The notes beneath the pieces are model-generated. The model did not search any database. It was not told the origin of the DNA and saw nothing but the letters and a program-made list of their open reading frames with translations. From Lysobacter enzymogenes (GTDB taxonomy: Bacteria > Pseudomonadota > Gammaproteobacteria > Xanthomonadales > Xanthomonadaceae), in NCBI RefSeq assembly GCF_017355525.1, contig NZ_CP067395.1:3565001-3629000 (forward strand): a stretch of DNA of 64,000 nucleotides. Reading direction: 5' to 3'. Shown piece by piece: positions 1 through 8,900 of this stretch (position 1 is the stretch's first letter; the number at the start of each line of letters is the position of its first letter). A program made the translations under genes and the position numbers.

Positions 1-222
1 GTCAACCACCCGTCGAAACCGACTGCCGTACCGCGCTCCGTTCAACCATCCAACCGTCGACCGGGCCGCGCATCTTACAGCTTCGTTTCAGTTCGTCAAC
101 ACTCACCGAAACCGCTGTTTTCTGCGCCCCGACAAACCATCCAACCGTCTGCCGGGCCGCGCATCTTACAGGCTCGTTTCGATTCGTCAACACGTTTCGA
201 AGCCGCTGTTTTTTGCGCGTCC
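1..222 (-). promoter_or_regulatory. Tandem strong promoters, probable rRNA operon promoter array (leftward)
   Basis: Reading the minus strand, a ~91-bp unit occurs twice (135-222 and 44-134) and a degenerate third copy begins at 43-1. Each complete copy holds TTGACG (185-190; 94-99), a 16-nt spacer and TAAGAT (163-168; 72-77), followed by a GC-rich stretch GCGCGG where the discriminator should be. The third copy runs off the left edge just as its TTGAC (5-1) begins. Tandem near-consensus promoters with GC-rich discriminators are typical of stringently controlled rRNA operons. The rRNA genes themselves are outside the window, so this identity is inferred. Confidence 0.75.
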
Positions 223-290
223 CGCGGACCGGAGAAAGCGTCGTTGGGAGCCGCACATTATGCTCAGATGAATGGGGCTTGGGAAGGGGG

Positions 291-310
291 TCTGCCGGGT
301 TTTCGGCAGA
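291..310. repeat. Perfect-stem hairpin downstream of tyrS
   Basis: TCTGCCG and CGGCAGA flank a short GTTTT-type loop. It lies between the 3' end of tyrS and the leftward promoter array. There is no T-tract on the minus strand, so it is not a convincing intrinsic terminator for tyrS. Confidence 0.4.
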
Positions 311-362
311 AATTTTCCGGGACCGGTTCAGGAGACTGAAACGGCAAAGTCCTGGAGGGGTT

Positions 363-480
363 TCGGCGGCGGGAGGCCCTCATCCCCCCCCACGCCAGCC
401 CGAACGCATAGCGCTCGGTGCTTCGCGAGCCGGTGGCTCGCAAGCGCAGCCCCTCACCCTGCAGGCGGGAGAGGGGCTTT
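363..480. repeat. Dispersed palindromic repeat, CCCTCATC/CTCTCCCGC family
   Basis: This non-coding stretch after tyrS contains CCCTCATCCCCCC, an inverted pair CGCGAGCC/GGCTCGC and a GGCGGGAGAGGGG end. The same modules recur in opposite order at 47520-47780. Such repeats are common between genes in Xanthomonadaceae and carry no coding potential I would accept. Confidence 0.6.
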
Positions 481-493
481 GGAGACGCGGCGC

Positions 494-1708
494 TTAGGCG
501 GAGACGAGGCGGACGCGGGCGAAGGTGCGCTTGCCTACGGTCAGGACGCCTTCGAACCCTGGGGCGAACACTTGCTGGGCGTCTTCTATTACGACGCCGT
601 CGACCTTGACCGCGCGCTCCTTGAGCTTGCGGTTGGCTTCCGAATTGCTCGGGGTCAGCCCGGCCGCGGTCAGCAGCGCCGCGATGCGCAGGCCTTCGGC
701 CGGCACCGTCACGTCGGTCAGCGGCAACGACGACAGGTCGCCCTCGCCGCGCACCGCCGCATTCCAGCCTTCCACCGCCGTCTCGGCCGCAGCGGCGCCA
801 TGGAACCGCGCCGCCAGCTCGCGCGCCAGGCGCAGCTTGAGGTCGCGCGGGTTCAGCTGACCGGCCTCGATGTCCTGCTTCAACCGCGCGGCCTCCGCGA
901 TCGATATCTCGAAGCTCAGCAGATCGATCCACCGCCACATCAGCGTGTCGTCGATCTTCATCGCCTTGGTGACGATGTCGATCGCGGGCTCGTTGATGCC
1001 GATGTAGTTGCCCAGCGACTTGGACATCTTGTTGACGCCGTCCAGGCCTTCCAGCAGCGGCATGGTCAGCACGATCTGCGGCGGCTGGCCGTGGTGCTCC
1101 TGCAGGCCGCGGCCCATCAGCAGGTTGAACTTCTGGTCGGTGCCGCCGAGTTCGACGTCGCACTTCAGCGCGACCGAGTCGTAGCCCTGCACCAGCGGAT
1201 ACAGGAATTCGTGGATCGCGATCGGCTGCTGGCCGGCGTAGCGCTTGGCGAAGTCGTCGCGCTCGAGCATGCGCGCCACGGTGTGCTGGGCCGCCAGCTT
1301 GATCATGTCGGCCGCGCCCATCTTGCCGAACCACTCGGAGTTGAAGCGCACTTCGGTGCGCTCCTTGTCGAGCACCTTGAACACCTGTTCGGCGTAGGTC
1401 TCGGCGTTGGCCAGCACGTCCTCTCGGGTCAGCGGCTTGCGGGTGACGTTCTTGCCGGTCGGGTCGCCGATCATTCCGGTGAAGTCGCCGATCAGGAAGA
1501 TCACCTGATGGCCGAGGTCCTGGAACTGCCGCATCTTGTTGAGCAATACGGTGTGGCCGACGTGCAGGTCGGGCGCGGTGGGGTCGAAGCCGGCCTTGAT
1601 GCGCAGCGGGCGGCCGAGCTTCAAACGGGCCTCGAGCTCCTCGAGCTTGATGATTTCGTCGGCGCCGCGGGCGATCAGGTCCAGGGCTTCTTGTACGGAT
1701 GTCGACAC
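494..1708 (-). CDS. tyrS: Tyrosyl-tRNA synthetase
   Basis: Charges tRNA-Tyr with tyrosine in the cytoplasm. The 404-residue product is a class I synthetase: HIGH-type motif HVGH in [10 protein letters not shown] near residue 50, and KMSKS in NKMSKSLGN near residue 230. A C-terminal S4-like RNA-binding segment ([15 protein letters not shown]) follows. The length fits the ~400-residue TyrZ/TyrS type of many proteobacteria. The start is a GTG whose product begins [13 protein letters not shown] see no strong Shine-Dalgarno. It is transcribed away from the M23 peptidase gene and toward the probable rRNA promoter array, and shares a 192-nt divergent intergenic region with the peptidase. Family assignment is secure. 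Confidence 0.97.
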   Translation of the reverse strand: MSTSVQEALDLIARGADEIIKLEELEARLKLGRPLRIKAGFDPTAPDLHVGHTVLLNKMRQFQDLGHQVIFLIGDFTGMIGDPTGKNVTRKPLTREDVLANAETYAEQVFKVLDKERTEVRFNSEWFGKMGAADMIKLAAQHTVARMLERDDFAKRYAGQQPIAIHEFLYPLVQGYDSVALKCDVELGGTDQKFNLLMGRGLQEHHGQPPQIVLTMPLLEGLDGVNKMSKSLGNYIGINEPAIDIVTKAMKIDDTLMWRWIDLLSFEISIAEAARLKQDIEAGQLNPRDLKLRLARELAARFHGAAAAETAVEGWNAAVRGEGDLSSLPLTDVTVPAEGLRIAALLTAAGLTPSNSEANRKLKERAVKVDGVVIEDAQQVFAPGFEGVLTVGKRTFARVRLVSA

Positions 1709-1827
1709 AGGGGGACTCGCAAGACGGTCGCGAGCGGTTTTGTTAACCGCGTCACGAATTCAGGTTAATTGGGGGTTAAACGAAACGGTACCCATCGGAG
1801 GCGAAAAACCCTATTCAGGACAAGGGT

Positions 1828-1856
1828 TTGACGCGTACTGCTCGCGTGTCTATGGT
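1828..1856 (+). promoter_or_regulatory. Sigma70-type promoter for the M23 peptidase gene
   Basis: TTGACG (1828-1833), a 17-nt spacer and TATGGT (1851-1856) lie 45 nt before the ATG at 1901. Spacing and hexamers are close to consensus; assigned by eye. Confidence 0.55.
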
Positions 1857-1900
1857 AGCGCCGCAACGTGGCCTTCACACCTCGTCCGAGGATTCCTTCC

Positions 1901-3391
1901 ATGACAGTACCCGAGCAGGCTTCCAGTGTGGGCGCCGAACGACGCGAACGCCTGAGAGCCCTGCGCGAGAAAGCACTGAAACGGAAGGTGTTGGCGCGCC
2001 ATTTGTCCGACGGCTTCAACGGCCGCTGGAGCGGGCGCCAGTGGGTCCAGGCCGGTCTGTTCGCGACCCTGGGCATGATGGTCGCCGCGGTGATTCCCGG
2101 TTTCAGCCAGTCCACCGCCTCGGTGCGCGCGCACGAGCCGCGCCAGTCGCTGGCCTTGGCGCTGCCGCCGCTGACCCTGGCCCGGCTCAAGGGCGAGACC
2201 GGCGACAGCTGGCAGCTGGTGCGGGTCAACCGCGGCCAGACCCTGGGTTCGGTGTTCAAGGACATGGACATTCCCAAGTCCACGATGAGCCAGATCCTCG
2301 AGCAGCCCGGCGCGCGCGACGCGCTGATGCGGATGAAGCCGGGCACCGAGCTGGGCTTCGACATTCCGGTCAACGGCTCGCTGCGCACCTTCCGCTACGA
2401 CCAGGACGAAGGCCACCGGGTCGAGCTGAGCATCGCCGGCGACAAGGTCACCGACAAGAAGGTCATCGCCCGCCAGAGCCAGGTCCGCACCGTGGTGCTC
2501 AGCGGCAAGGTCGGCAAGTCGCTGTTCCGTTCGGCGCGCAAGGTCGGGCTGACGCCGGCCAACATCAACACGCTGACCGACGACATCTTCAAGTACGACA
2601 TCGACTTCAACGAGGACGTCGGCGCCGACGACCGCTTCAGCGTGGTGGTCGAGCAGACCTGGCGCGAGGGCGAACTGATCAGCACCGGCCCGATCCTGGC
2701 CGCGACGTTCACCAGCGACGGCAAGCTGCACACCGGCTTCCGCTTCGACCGCGGCGGCAAGCCCGAATACTTCACCGGCGAAGGCCGCCCGCTGAAGAAA
2801 AGCTTCATCCGCATGCCGATTCCGTACGCGCGCCTGACCTCGGGCTTCGGCACCCGCCGGCATCCGGTGCTCGGCAGCATCCGCATGCACGCCGGCGTCG
2901 ATTACGCGGCCGGCACCGGCACGCCGATCATGGCCGCCGGCGACGCGCGCGTGCAGTTCGTCGGCTGGAAGGGCGGCTACGGCCGCGCGGTGATCCTCGA
3001 CCACGGCCGCGGCTACACCACGCTGTACGGGCACATGTCGAACTTCAGCAAGATCAAGCCGGGCCAGCGGGTTCCGCAGGGCACGGTGATCGGCTACGTC
3101 GGCAGCTCGGGCCTGGCCACCGGTCCGCACCTGCATTACGAATTCCGCGTCAACGGCGTGCACCGCAATCCGCTGTCGATCACCATGCCGCCGCCGGAGC
3201 CGCTCAGCGGCGTGGCGCTGGCGCAGTTCCGCCAGCAGAACGCGGTGGCGCTGGGGCGCATCCGCCAGGTCGAGAACGTCATTTACGCCGATGTCGGCCC
3301 GGCGCCGGCCGCGGACCCGACCGCGGCGCCGGTGGCCAAGACGGTCGCGGTGGCGAAGAAAGCCGGCAAGAAGAAGACCTCGCGCGGCTGA
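1901..3391 (+). CDS. M23 family peptidoglycan DD-metallopeptidase (MepM-like)
   Basis: Probable periplasmic zinc endopeptidase that cuts peptide cross-links in peptidoglycan. The 496-residue product has a basic N-terminus and one membrane segment (about residues 48-68). An OapA/LysM-like region (WQLVRVNRGQTLGSVFKDMDI) and a linker domain follow, then the M23 domain from about residue 305. Zinc ligands are visible in RRHPVLG/MHAGVD and in the HLHYE motif. The C-terminus is Ala/Lys-rich. I chose the ATG at 1901 over an upstream GTG at 1868 because the residues added by the GTG look non-native and the promoter fits. It precedes anmK, consistent with cell-wall turnover, but an intrinsic terminator separates the two. 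MepM is the closest functional analogue; the exact substrate is inferred. Confidence 0.9.
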   Translation: MTVPEQASSVGAERRERLRALREKALKRKVLARHLSDGFNGRWSGRQWVQAGLFATLGMMVAAVIPGFSQSTASVRAHEPRQSLALALPPLTLARLKGETGDSWQLVRVNRGQTLGSVFKDMDIPKSTMSQILEQPGARDALMRMKPGTELGFDIPVNGSLRTFRYDQDEGHRVELSIAGDKVTDKKVIARQSQVRTVVLSGKVGKSLFRSARKVGLTPANINTLTDDIFKYDIDFNEDVGADDRFSVVVEQTWREGELISTGPILAATFTSDGKLHTGFRFDRGGKPEYFTGEGRPLKKSFIRMPIPYARLTSGFGTRRHPVLGSIRMHAGVDYAAGTGTPIMAAGDARVQFVGWKGGYGRAVILDHGRGYTTLYGHMSNFSKIKPGQRVPQGTVIGYVGSSGLATGPHLHYEFRVNGVHRNPLSITMPPPEPLSGVALAQFRQQNAVALGRIRQVENVIYADVGPAPAADPTAAPVAKTVAVAKKAGKKKTSRG

Positions 3392-3412
3392 GCGGCGCGG
3401 CGGTCGCGAACC

Positions 3413-3437
3413 AAAGGGCCCTGCGGGGCCCTTTTGC
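3413..3437 (+). terminator. Intrinsic terminator after the M23 gene
   Basis: AAAGGGCCC and GGGCCCTTTT form a GC-rich stem with a short loop and a T-run, 22 nt after the stop codon. A weaker CCTGCGGG hairpin followed by T-rich sequence lies further down near 3504-3530. Confidence 0.75.
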
Positions 3438-3594
3438 TTTTGTCGCCGACGCCGCCGTGCCGAGCCTCTCGGCTTTTGTTGCCGATACCGCCCTGCGGGC
3501 CTTTGTTTTTGCCGCGAATGCCGGGATGCTGCGCGGCAGTGCGCCGCGACCTGGGCGCGGACGCGAACCTTAGTCGCCGCTACGGAACCGACTC

Positions 3595-4743
3595 ATGAGC
3601 GAAACCTCCACTCCCGCCGCGGGCCTGTTCCTGGGCATGATTTCCGGCACCAGCGCCGACGGCATCGACGCCGCGCTGGTGCGCTTCGAGGCAGGCGCGC
3701 CGACCCGCTGCGAACTCGTGCTCGGCCGCACCTACGCCTGGGACGCGGCGCTGCGCGAGCGGCTGGTCGCGCTCGGCCAAGGCGGCGATGCGCGTTCGCT
3801 GGAGGAGTTGGGCACGCTCGACATCCAGACCGCCGAGGCCTTCGCCGCGGCCGCGCAGGCGCTGCTGGCCGAAGCCGGCGTGGCCGCGTCCGCGGTCGCG
3901 GCGATCGGCTCGCACGGCCAGACGGTGCGCCATCGCCCGGCCGGCGCGGGCTTCGACGGGCGCCATCCCTTCACCTGGCAGATCGGCGACGGCGCGGTGA
4001 TCGCCGAACGCAGCGGGATCGCCACGGTCGCCGACTTCCGCCGCCGCGACGTCGCCGCCGGCGGCCACGGCGCGCCGCTGATGCCGGCGTTCCACGCCGC
4101 GCTGCTGGGTTCGCCAGCGCAAGACCGCGCCGCCTTGAACCTCGGCGGCATCGCCAACTTCACCCTGTTGCCGGCGCGCGGCGAGGTGCGCGGCTTCGAC
4201 ACCGGGCCGGCCAATTGCCTGATGGATGCGTGGGCGCTGCGCCATCTCGGCCAGGCCTTCGATGCCGACGGCGCGTTCGCCGCGCAGGGCCGGGTCGATG
4301 CGGACTTGCTGGCGCGGCTGCTCGACGAGCCGTGGTTCGCGCTGGCGCCGCCCAAGAGCACCGGGCGCGAGCAGTTCCATCTGGCCTGGGTCGAGGCGCG
4401 CCTGCGCGGCGGCGAGCGGCCGCAGGACGTGCAGGCGACGCTGCTGGAGCTCAGCGCGGTCAGCATCGTCCAGGCGCTGCGCGCGCAGCAGCCGGCGACG
4501 CAGCGGGTGCTGGCCTGCGGCGGCGGAGTGCGCAACGGCGCGCTGCTGGCGCGGCTGGCGGCGCTGCTGCCGGAGGCGGTGGTCGAGACCACCGCGGCGT
4601 ACGGGCTGGATCCGGATTTCGTCGAGGCGATGGGCTTCGCCTGGCTGGCGCGGCAGACCCTGGCGGGGTTGCCGGGGAATCTGCCGAGCGTGACCGGGGC
4701 GCGCGGGTTGCGGGTGTTGGGGACGGTGCATCCGGCGGCGTAG
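3595..4743 (+). CDS. anmK: Anhydro-N-acetylmuramic acid kinase
   Basis: Phosphorylates and opens 1,6-anhydro-MurNAc released from recycled peptidoglycan, giving MurNAc-6-phosphate. The 382-residue product matches AnmK throughout: N-terminal phosphate-binding [16 protein letters not shown], then [36 protein letters not shown], and the C-terminal [13 protein letters not shown]. It lies near ampG (opposite strand, 5315-6715), which imports anhydro-muropeptides, so both halves of the recycling route are local. The ATG at 3595 starts [18 protein letters not shown], the usual family N-terminus. In the cell it acts in the cytosol. Confidence 0.96.
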   Translation: MSETSTPAAGLFLGMISGTSADGIDAALVRFEAGAPTRCELVLGRTYAWDAALRERLVALGQGGDARSLEELGTLDIQTAEAFAAAAQALLAEAGVAASAVAAIGSHGQTVRHRPAGAGFDGRHPFTWQIGDGAVIAERSGIATVADFRRRDVAAGGHGAPLMPAFHAALLGSPAQDRAALNLGGIANFTLLPARGEVRGFDTGPANCLMDAWALRHLGQAFDADGAFAAQGRVDADLLARLLDEPWFALAPPKSTGREQFHLAWVEARLRGGERPQDVQATLLELSAVSIVQALRAQQPATQRVLACGGGVRNGALLARLAALLPEAVVETTAAYGLDPDFVEAMGFAWLARQTLAGLPGNLPSVTGARGLRVLGTVHPAA

Positions 4744-4834
4744 GCGCGGGGGCGGTCGATCGCTGGAGCGAAGCGAACCCCCAGCCGGGCTGGATCCGGG
4801 CTGCGGCAAGTGGCGCGGGAAGTCGCGGTGGCGC

Positions 4835-4858
4835 GGTCGCGGCTTGCGCCGCTCCTAC
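4835..4858 (-). repeat. REP element (GTAG head), solitary
   Basis: Minus-strand copy of the 24-nt GTAGGAGC...GCGACC palindrome, with arms GCGGC/GCCGC around GCAA. This is the only copy in the window without a nearby partner. Confidence 0.75.
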
Positions 4859-4884
4859 AGGGGGATTCCTGCCGGGGAGACGGA

Positions 4885-5238
4885 TCAGCCGTCGCGGTCG
4901 GGGCGGAATTCGTCGAGCAGTTCCAGGCCGCTGAGGTCGGGGCCGGCGGCGCGGCGGACCGGCGCGTCCTTGGGCTCGGCGCGGCCGATCATGGCGAAGC
5001 CGGGGTCGCTGGGGATGCCTTCCAGCGCCTCGATCGCTTCGCGCAAGGCGCGGCTGTCGTGATCCTCGAAACGGCCGGCCATCTCGGCCTCGACCGCGAA
5101 CAGCCCGGTCTCGATCAGGTGCAGGGCCGTGCGCTGCAGGCTCCAGCCGCGCGTCTCCGCCACCCGGCGCAGCCGGTCGGAGATCACAGGGTCCAGGTTG
5201 TGCAGGAGAATGTCGGTCACTGCGTGGCAAGTTGCCAT
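4885..5238 (-). CDS. Ribbon-helix-helix / FitA-type antitoxin-like protein, orphan
   Basis: Small protein of 117 residues from the ATG at 5238, or 111 from a GTG at 5220. The segment TDILLHNLDPVISDRLRRVA resembles the beta-strand/helix start of FitA/Arc-type DNA-binding antitoxins (xxVxxxNLxxxxxxxLrxRA). The following RGWSLQRTALHLIETGL fits the second helix. The remaining acidic tail has no motif I know. No toxin (PIN or RelE-like) gene is adjacent: the neighbours are anmK and ampG. It may be a solitary regulator or a remnant of a toxin-antitoxin pair. The fold is inferred from sequence pattern only. Confidence 0.65.
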   Translation of the reverse strand: MATCHAVTDILLHNLDPVISDRLRRVAETRGWSLQRTALHLIETGLFAVEAEMAGRFEDHDSRALREAIEALEGIPSDPGFAMIGRAEPKDAPVRRAAGPDLSGLELLDEFRPDRDG

Positions 5239-5314
5239 CCGGGCATGCGCCGCGCAACACAAAATTGGCCAAATCGCGTTCAGGAACGCTACTTTTCGGC
5301 CTGTTCGCTGCGCG

Positions 5315-6715
5315 CTAGACGGACCCGGGCGGCGGCGCGGCCGGCCGGCGCCAGGCCAGCGCGAGGCACAGCACCAGCGCCGGCACGCCGACCAGGGCGG
5401 TGCCGACGAAGAACAGCGCATAGCCTTCGAGCAGGGTGCGGCCGACGGCCAGTTCGGTCACCGCGACGCCGGACAGTCCCTTGAGCAGCTTGCCGAGCAA
5501 GGCATAGAACGAACTCAGCAAGGCGTACTGGGTGGCGGTGTAGCCGACGTTGGTCAGGCTCGACATGTAGCCGACCAGGGCCACGCCGGCGTAGCCGTTG
5601 CAGAAGTTGTCGATGACCATCGCCGCCGCGAACACGGTCGGGTCGTTGCCGTGCAGGGCGAGGTAGGCGAAGGCCAGATTCGACACTGGGCCGAGCACCG
5701 CGCCGGCGACCAGGGTCGGCATGAAGCCGAAGCGCACCGCGGTCAGGCCGGCCGCGGCGACGCCGGCGATGGTCGCGACGAGGCCGAACGAGCCGCGCAC
5801 CGCGCCGACGGTTTCCTTGTCGAGCTTGAGGTCGGCGTAGAACGGGTTGGCCATCGGCCCGAACAGGAAGTCCGGCAGCCGGTACAGGCTGATCGCCAGC
5901 AGGATCAGCAGGGCCAGCCGGCCGTGCTGGCGGAAGAACGCCACGAACGGCCCGATCACCGCGTCGAACAGGCCGCGCGCAGTGAACAGCGCCGGATGCG
6001 GCGCGGCCGCGGCCAGCACGCTGGCCTGCGGCTCGCGCGCGGTCAGCGTGGCGACCACGCCGACGCCGAGCAGCAGCGCCATGATTTCGTACGACAGCGA
6101 CCAGCCCGCGTGCGCGGCCAGGATCAGGATCAGCGAGTCGGTGACGAGCAGCGCGCCGCGATACCCCAACGTCGAGGTCGACGTCAGCAGGCCTTGCTGC
6201 TCGGCGTTGTCGGCGCTCTCGATCCGCCAGGCGTCGATGACGATGTCCTGGGTGGCCGAGGCGAACGCGACCACCAGCGCCAGCGCGCCGAACACCGTCA
6301 ATTGGTTCAGCGCGACGCCGCCGAGCAGCAGCTCGCCCGAGCGCGGTTCGACCAGGGCCATGCCGACCAGGGCCACGGCGGCGACCAGTTGCGACAGCAG
6401 CATCCAGCCGCGGCGGCGGCCGAGCCAGCGCCCGGCCAGCGGCGCGTCGATCTTGTCGACCAGCGGCGCCCAGGCGAATTTCAGCGAGTACGCCAGGCCG
6501 ACCCAGGACAGGAAGCCGATCGTGCTCAGCTCGATGCCGTTCTCGCGCATCCAGTAGCCGAGGGTGTTGCCGACCAGATAGATCGGGATGCCCGAGCTGA
6601 AGCCGAGCAACAGCATCGTCAGCACCTTGGGCTGGCGCAGGTTGCTCAGCACCAGCCGCCAGCCCTTGCGCGCCGGGCGCGCCGGCGCGGCGGAGGCGTC
6701 CGCCTCAGACGTCAT
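5315..6715 (-). CDS. ampG: AmpG-family muropeptide MFS permease
   Basis: Inner-membrane permease expected to import GlcNAc-anhydroMurNAc peptides released from peptidoglycan. The 466-residue product has about 12 or more hydrophobic segments. Its start LSNLRQPKVLTMLLLGFSSGIPIYLVGNTLGYWMR contains the FSSG-P pattern typical of AmpG, and KFAWAPLVDKIDAP is also characteristic. The start codon overlaps the 3' end of exoA by 11 nt (exoA stops at 6705, ampG starts at 6715), so the two are probably translated from one transcript. Proximity to anmK supports a recycling role. It could also influence beta-lactamase induction, but no ampR/ampC is seen here. Confidence 0.9.
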   Translation of the reverse strand: MTSEADASAAPARPARKGWRLVLSNLRQPKVLTMLLLGFSSGIPIYLVGNTLGYWMRENGIELSTIGFLSWVGLAYSLKFAWAPLVDKIDAPLAGRWLGRRRGWMLLSQLVAAVALVGMALVEPRSGELLLGGVALNQLTVFGALALVVAFASATQDIVIDAWRIESADNAEQQGLLTSTSTLGYRGALLVTDSLILILAAHAGWSLSYEIMALLLGVGVVATLTAREPQASVLAAAAPHPALFTARGLFDAVIGPFVAFFRQHGRLALLILLAISLYRLPDFLFGPMANPFYADLKLDKETVGAVRGSFGLVATIAGVAAAGLTAVRFGFMPTLVAGAVLGPVSNLAFAYLALHGNDPTVFAAAMVIDNFCNGYAGVALVGYMSSLTNVGYTATQYALLSSFYALLGKLLKGLSGVAVTELAVGRTLLEGYALFFVGTALVGVPALVLCLALAWRRPAAPPPGSV

Positions 6716-7478
6716 AGTCGACCGTGAACGGCGCGTGGTCGGAGAAGCGCGGGTCTTTCAGGATCGAACAGCCGCGCAGCTTGGCGCGCAGGCTCGGGGT
6801 CGCGAACTGGTAGTCGATGCGCCAACCCACGTCGTTGGCGCGCGCGGCGCCGCGGTTGCTCCACCAGGTGTAGTCCTGGCCTTCGGCGTTGAGCGCGCGG
6901 TAGGCGTCGACCCAGCCGCTGTCGTCGGCGCACACGCCGTTGAGCCAGTCGCGTTCGGGCGGCAGGCAGCCGGAGTTCTTCTGGTTGCTGGTCCAGTTCT
7001 TGATGTCCAGGCGGCTGCGCACGATGTTCCAGTCGCCGCACAGGACGTAGTCGCGGCCACTGGCCAACCACTGGTCGAGGATCGGCTTGAGCCATTCCAT
7101 GACTTCGAACTTGAAGCCCTGGCGCAGGTCGCCGGACGAACCCGAGGGGATGTAGAACGAGACCACGCTGAGGTTGCCGAAGCGCGCCTCGATGTAGCGG
7201 CCCTCGTCGTCGAACGGGGCCCAGCCCAGCGCGGTGCGCACTTCGTCGGGTTCGCGCTTGGCGTAGATCGCCACGCCGCTGTAGCCCTTCTTGGTGATCG
7301 CGTCGCGGAAGAACGCGCGGTAGCCGTCGGGCAGGAATTCCGGGCCGCTGAGCTGGTGCTCCTGGGCCTTGGTCTCCTGCACGCACAGCACGTCGGCGCG
7401 CTGGGTCTTGAACCAGTCGAAGAAGCCTTTGGTCGTGGCCGAACGCAGGCCGTTGGCGTTGAAACTGATGATGCGCAT
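6705..7478 (-). CDS. xth: Exodeoxyribonuclease III (AP endonuclease)
   Basis: DNA repair nuclease that cleaves at abasic sites and trims 3' ends. The 257-residue protein begins MRIISFNANGLRSATTKGFFDWF and carries the ExoIII signatures: VQETKAQ (metal-binding Glu), CGDWN in the middle, WRIDYQFATP, and the terminal SDHAPFTVDYDV with the catalytic Asp-His. I chose the ATG at 7478 because family similarity starts exactly there; upstream codons look non-native. It is the upstream gene of a two-gene unit with ampG and is divergent from the GNAT-pyrE pair (66-nt gap). Confidence 0.96.
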   Translation of the reverse strand: MRIISFNANGLRSATTKGFFDWFKTQRADVLCVQETKAQEHQLSGPEFLPDGYRAFFRDAITKKGYSGVAIYAKREPDEVRTALGWAPFDDEGRYIEARFGNLSVVSFYIPSGSSGDLRQGFKFEVMEWLKPILDQWLASGRDYVLCGDWNIVRSRLDIKNWTSNQKNSGCLPPERDWLNGVCADDSGWVDAYRALNAEGQDYTWWSNRGAARANDVGWRIDYQFATPSLRAKLRGCSILKDPRFSDHAPFTVDYDV

Positions 7479-7544
7479 GCGCGTTCCGGGGCAGGAAGTG
7501 CGCACGATCATAGCAACCGGCCGGGCGCGGGTATCATGCCGCGC

Positions 7545-8105
7545 ATGACCGATACGCCCCCGCCCGACCGTCCCGCGCCGCCCGCCGTGCGGGTCGGCGT
7601 GGTCTCGCCGATGCTGGCCCCCGCGGTGCGCAGCCTGCAGGTCGCGCCCGAGCAACTGCCCTTCGTCGGCGACACCGCCTACAACCTCGAACAGACCCGC
7701 CTGGACCGCAACAGCGAAGCGATGGCGGTGCTGGCCGGCGAGCGCGTGGTCGGCTTCTACCGGCTCGACTTCAGCGTCGAGGCGATCGCCGGCCGCGCCC
7801 TGGGCGAACCCAGCGTCGGCCTGCGCGCCTACGTCATCGACCGGCGCGAACAGGGCCGCGGCTACGGCACCGCGGCGATGCGCGCCTGCATCGAGGACCT
7901 GCGCCGGCGCTACCCGCAGCGCAGCCTGCTGGCGCTGACGGTCAACGTGCGCAACCAGGCCGCCATCGCCGCGTACCTGAAGGCCGGCTTCCACGACACC
8001 GGCGAGCTTTACCACGGCGGTCCGTCCGGCCCGCAGCACCTGATGCTGTACCGGCTGGCGCCCGCGCCGGCCCCCTCCCCTTCCCCCATCGCGACCGCGC
8101 CATGA
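7545..8105 (+). CDS. GNAT family N-acetyltransferase
   Basis: 186-residue acetyl-CoA-dependent acyltransferase of unknown substrate. The acetyl-CoA-binding motif A is visible as GLRAYVIDRREQGRGYGTAAM (R/Q-x-x-G-x-G/A), followed by LTVNVRNQAAIAAYLKAGF, the usual N-x-x-A-x-x-x-Y-x-K-x-G-F. The start at 7545 was preferred because an earlier in-frame ATG (7536) adds only three residues. Its stop overlaps the pyrE start (ATGA), indicating translational coupling. The Pro-rich tail (APAPAPSPSP) is non-conserved. Confidence 0.85.
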   Translation: MTDTPPPDRPAPPAVRVGVVSPMLAPAVRSLQVAPEQLPFVGDTAYNLEQTRLDRNSEAMAVLAGERVVGFYRLDFSVEAIAGRALGEPSVGLRAYVIDRREQGRGYGTAAMRACIEDLRRRYPQRSLLALTVNVRNQAAIAAYLKAGFHDTGELYHGGPSGPQHLMLYRLAPAPAPSPSPIATAP

Positions 8106-8758
8106 CCGACCACCGCACCCGCTTCCTGCAACTGGCCCTGAAGGCCGAGGCCCTGCGCTTCGGCGAATTCACCCTGAAATCCGGGCGGGTCAGCCCGTAC
8201 TTCTTCAACGCCGGACGCTTCGACTCCGGCGCCGCGCTGGCCGCGCTGGCGGCCTGCTACGCCGACGCGATCGACGCCGCCGGGCTCGATTTCGACCTGC
8301 TGTTCGGCCCGGCCTACAAGGGCATCCCGCTGGCCAGCGCGCTGGGCTGCGAGTACGCCGGCCGCGGCCGCGACCTGCCGCTGGCGTTCAACCGCAAGGA
8401 AGCCAAGAGCCACGGCGAGGGCGGGATGCTGATCGGCGCGCCGCTGGCCGGGCGGCGGGTGCTGATCGTCGACGACGTGATCACCGCCGGCACCGCGATC
8501 CGCGAAGCGCTCGGGCTGATCCGCGACGGCGGCGGCACGGTCGCCGGCATCGTCATCGCGCTGGACCGGCAGGAAGCCGTGGACCCTGCACAATCCCGAC
8601 GCTCGGCGGCAGAAACTGTCGCAATCGAACACGGCCTGCCGGTCGTGGCGATCGCCGGGCTCGACGATCTGCTCGCCTTCACCGGCGCCAGCGCCGAGTT
8701 CGCCGCCCAGCGCGAGCGCCTGCTGGCCTATCGCGCCGCCTACGGCCGCGAGGGCTGA
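8102..8758 (+). CDS. pyrE: Orotate phosphoribosyltransferase
   Basis: Converts orotate and PRPP to OMP in pyrimidine synthesis. The 218-residue product carries the PRPP-binding loop VLIVDDVITAGTA, the N-terminal FTLKSGRVSPYFFNAG and the FGPAYKGIPLA motif, all diagnostic of PyrE. Length matches the ~213-residue E. coli enzyme. It overlaps the upstream GNAT gene by 4 nt. exoA and algC/dut are close by, an order familiar from Xanthomonadaceae. Confidence 0.97.
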   Translation: MTDHRTRFLQLALKAEALRFGEFTLKSGRVSPYFFNAGRFDSGAALAALAACYADAIDAAGLDFDLLFGPAYKGIPLASALGCEYAGRGRDLPLAFNRKEAKSHGEGGMLIGAPLAGRRVLIVDDVITAGTAIREALGLIRDGGGTVAGIVIALDRQEAVDPAQSRRSAAETVAIEHGLPVVAIAGLDDLLAFTGASAEFAAQRERLLAYRAAYGREG

Positions 8759-8900
8759 GCGCCGGCCGCGCCCGCGCCGCCGCGGCGGCCGGGCGCGCCA
8801 GCGTCGAAATGAGCGGTCGGTCACAGGTAAATTTTCCGCCGTGGCCCGACTCTTGCGTCACGCCTTGTCGACCGACAGCCCCCGAAGGCGGGAACGCGAC

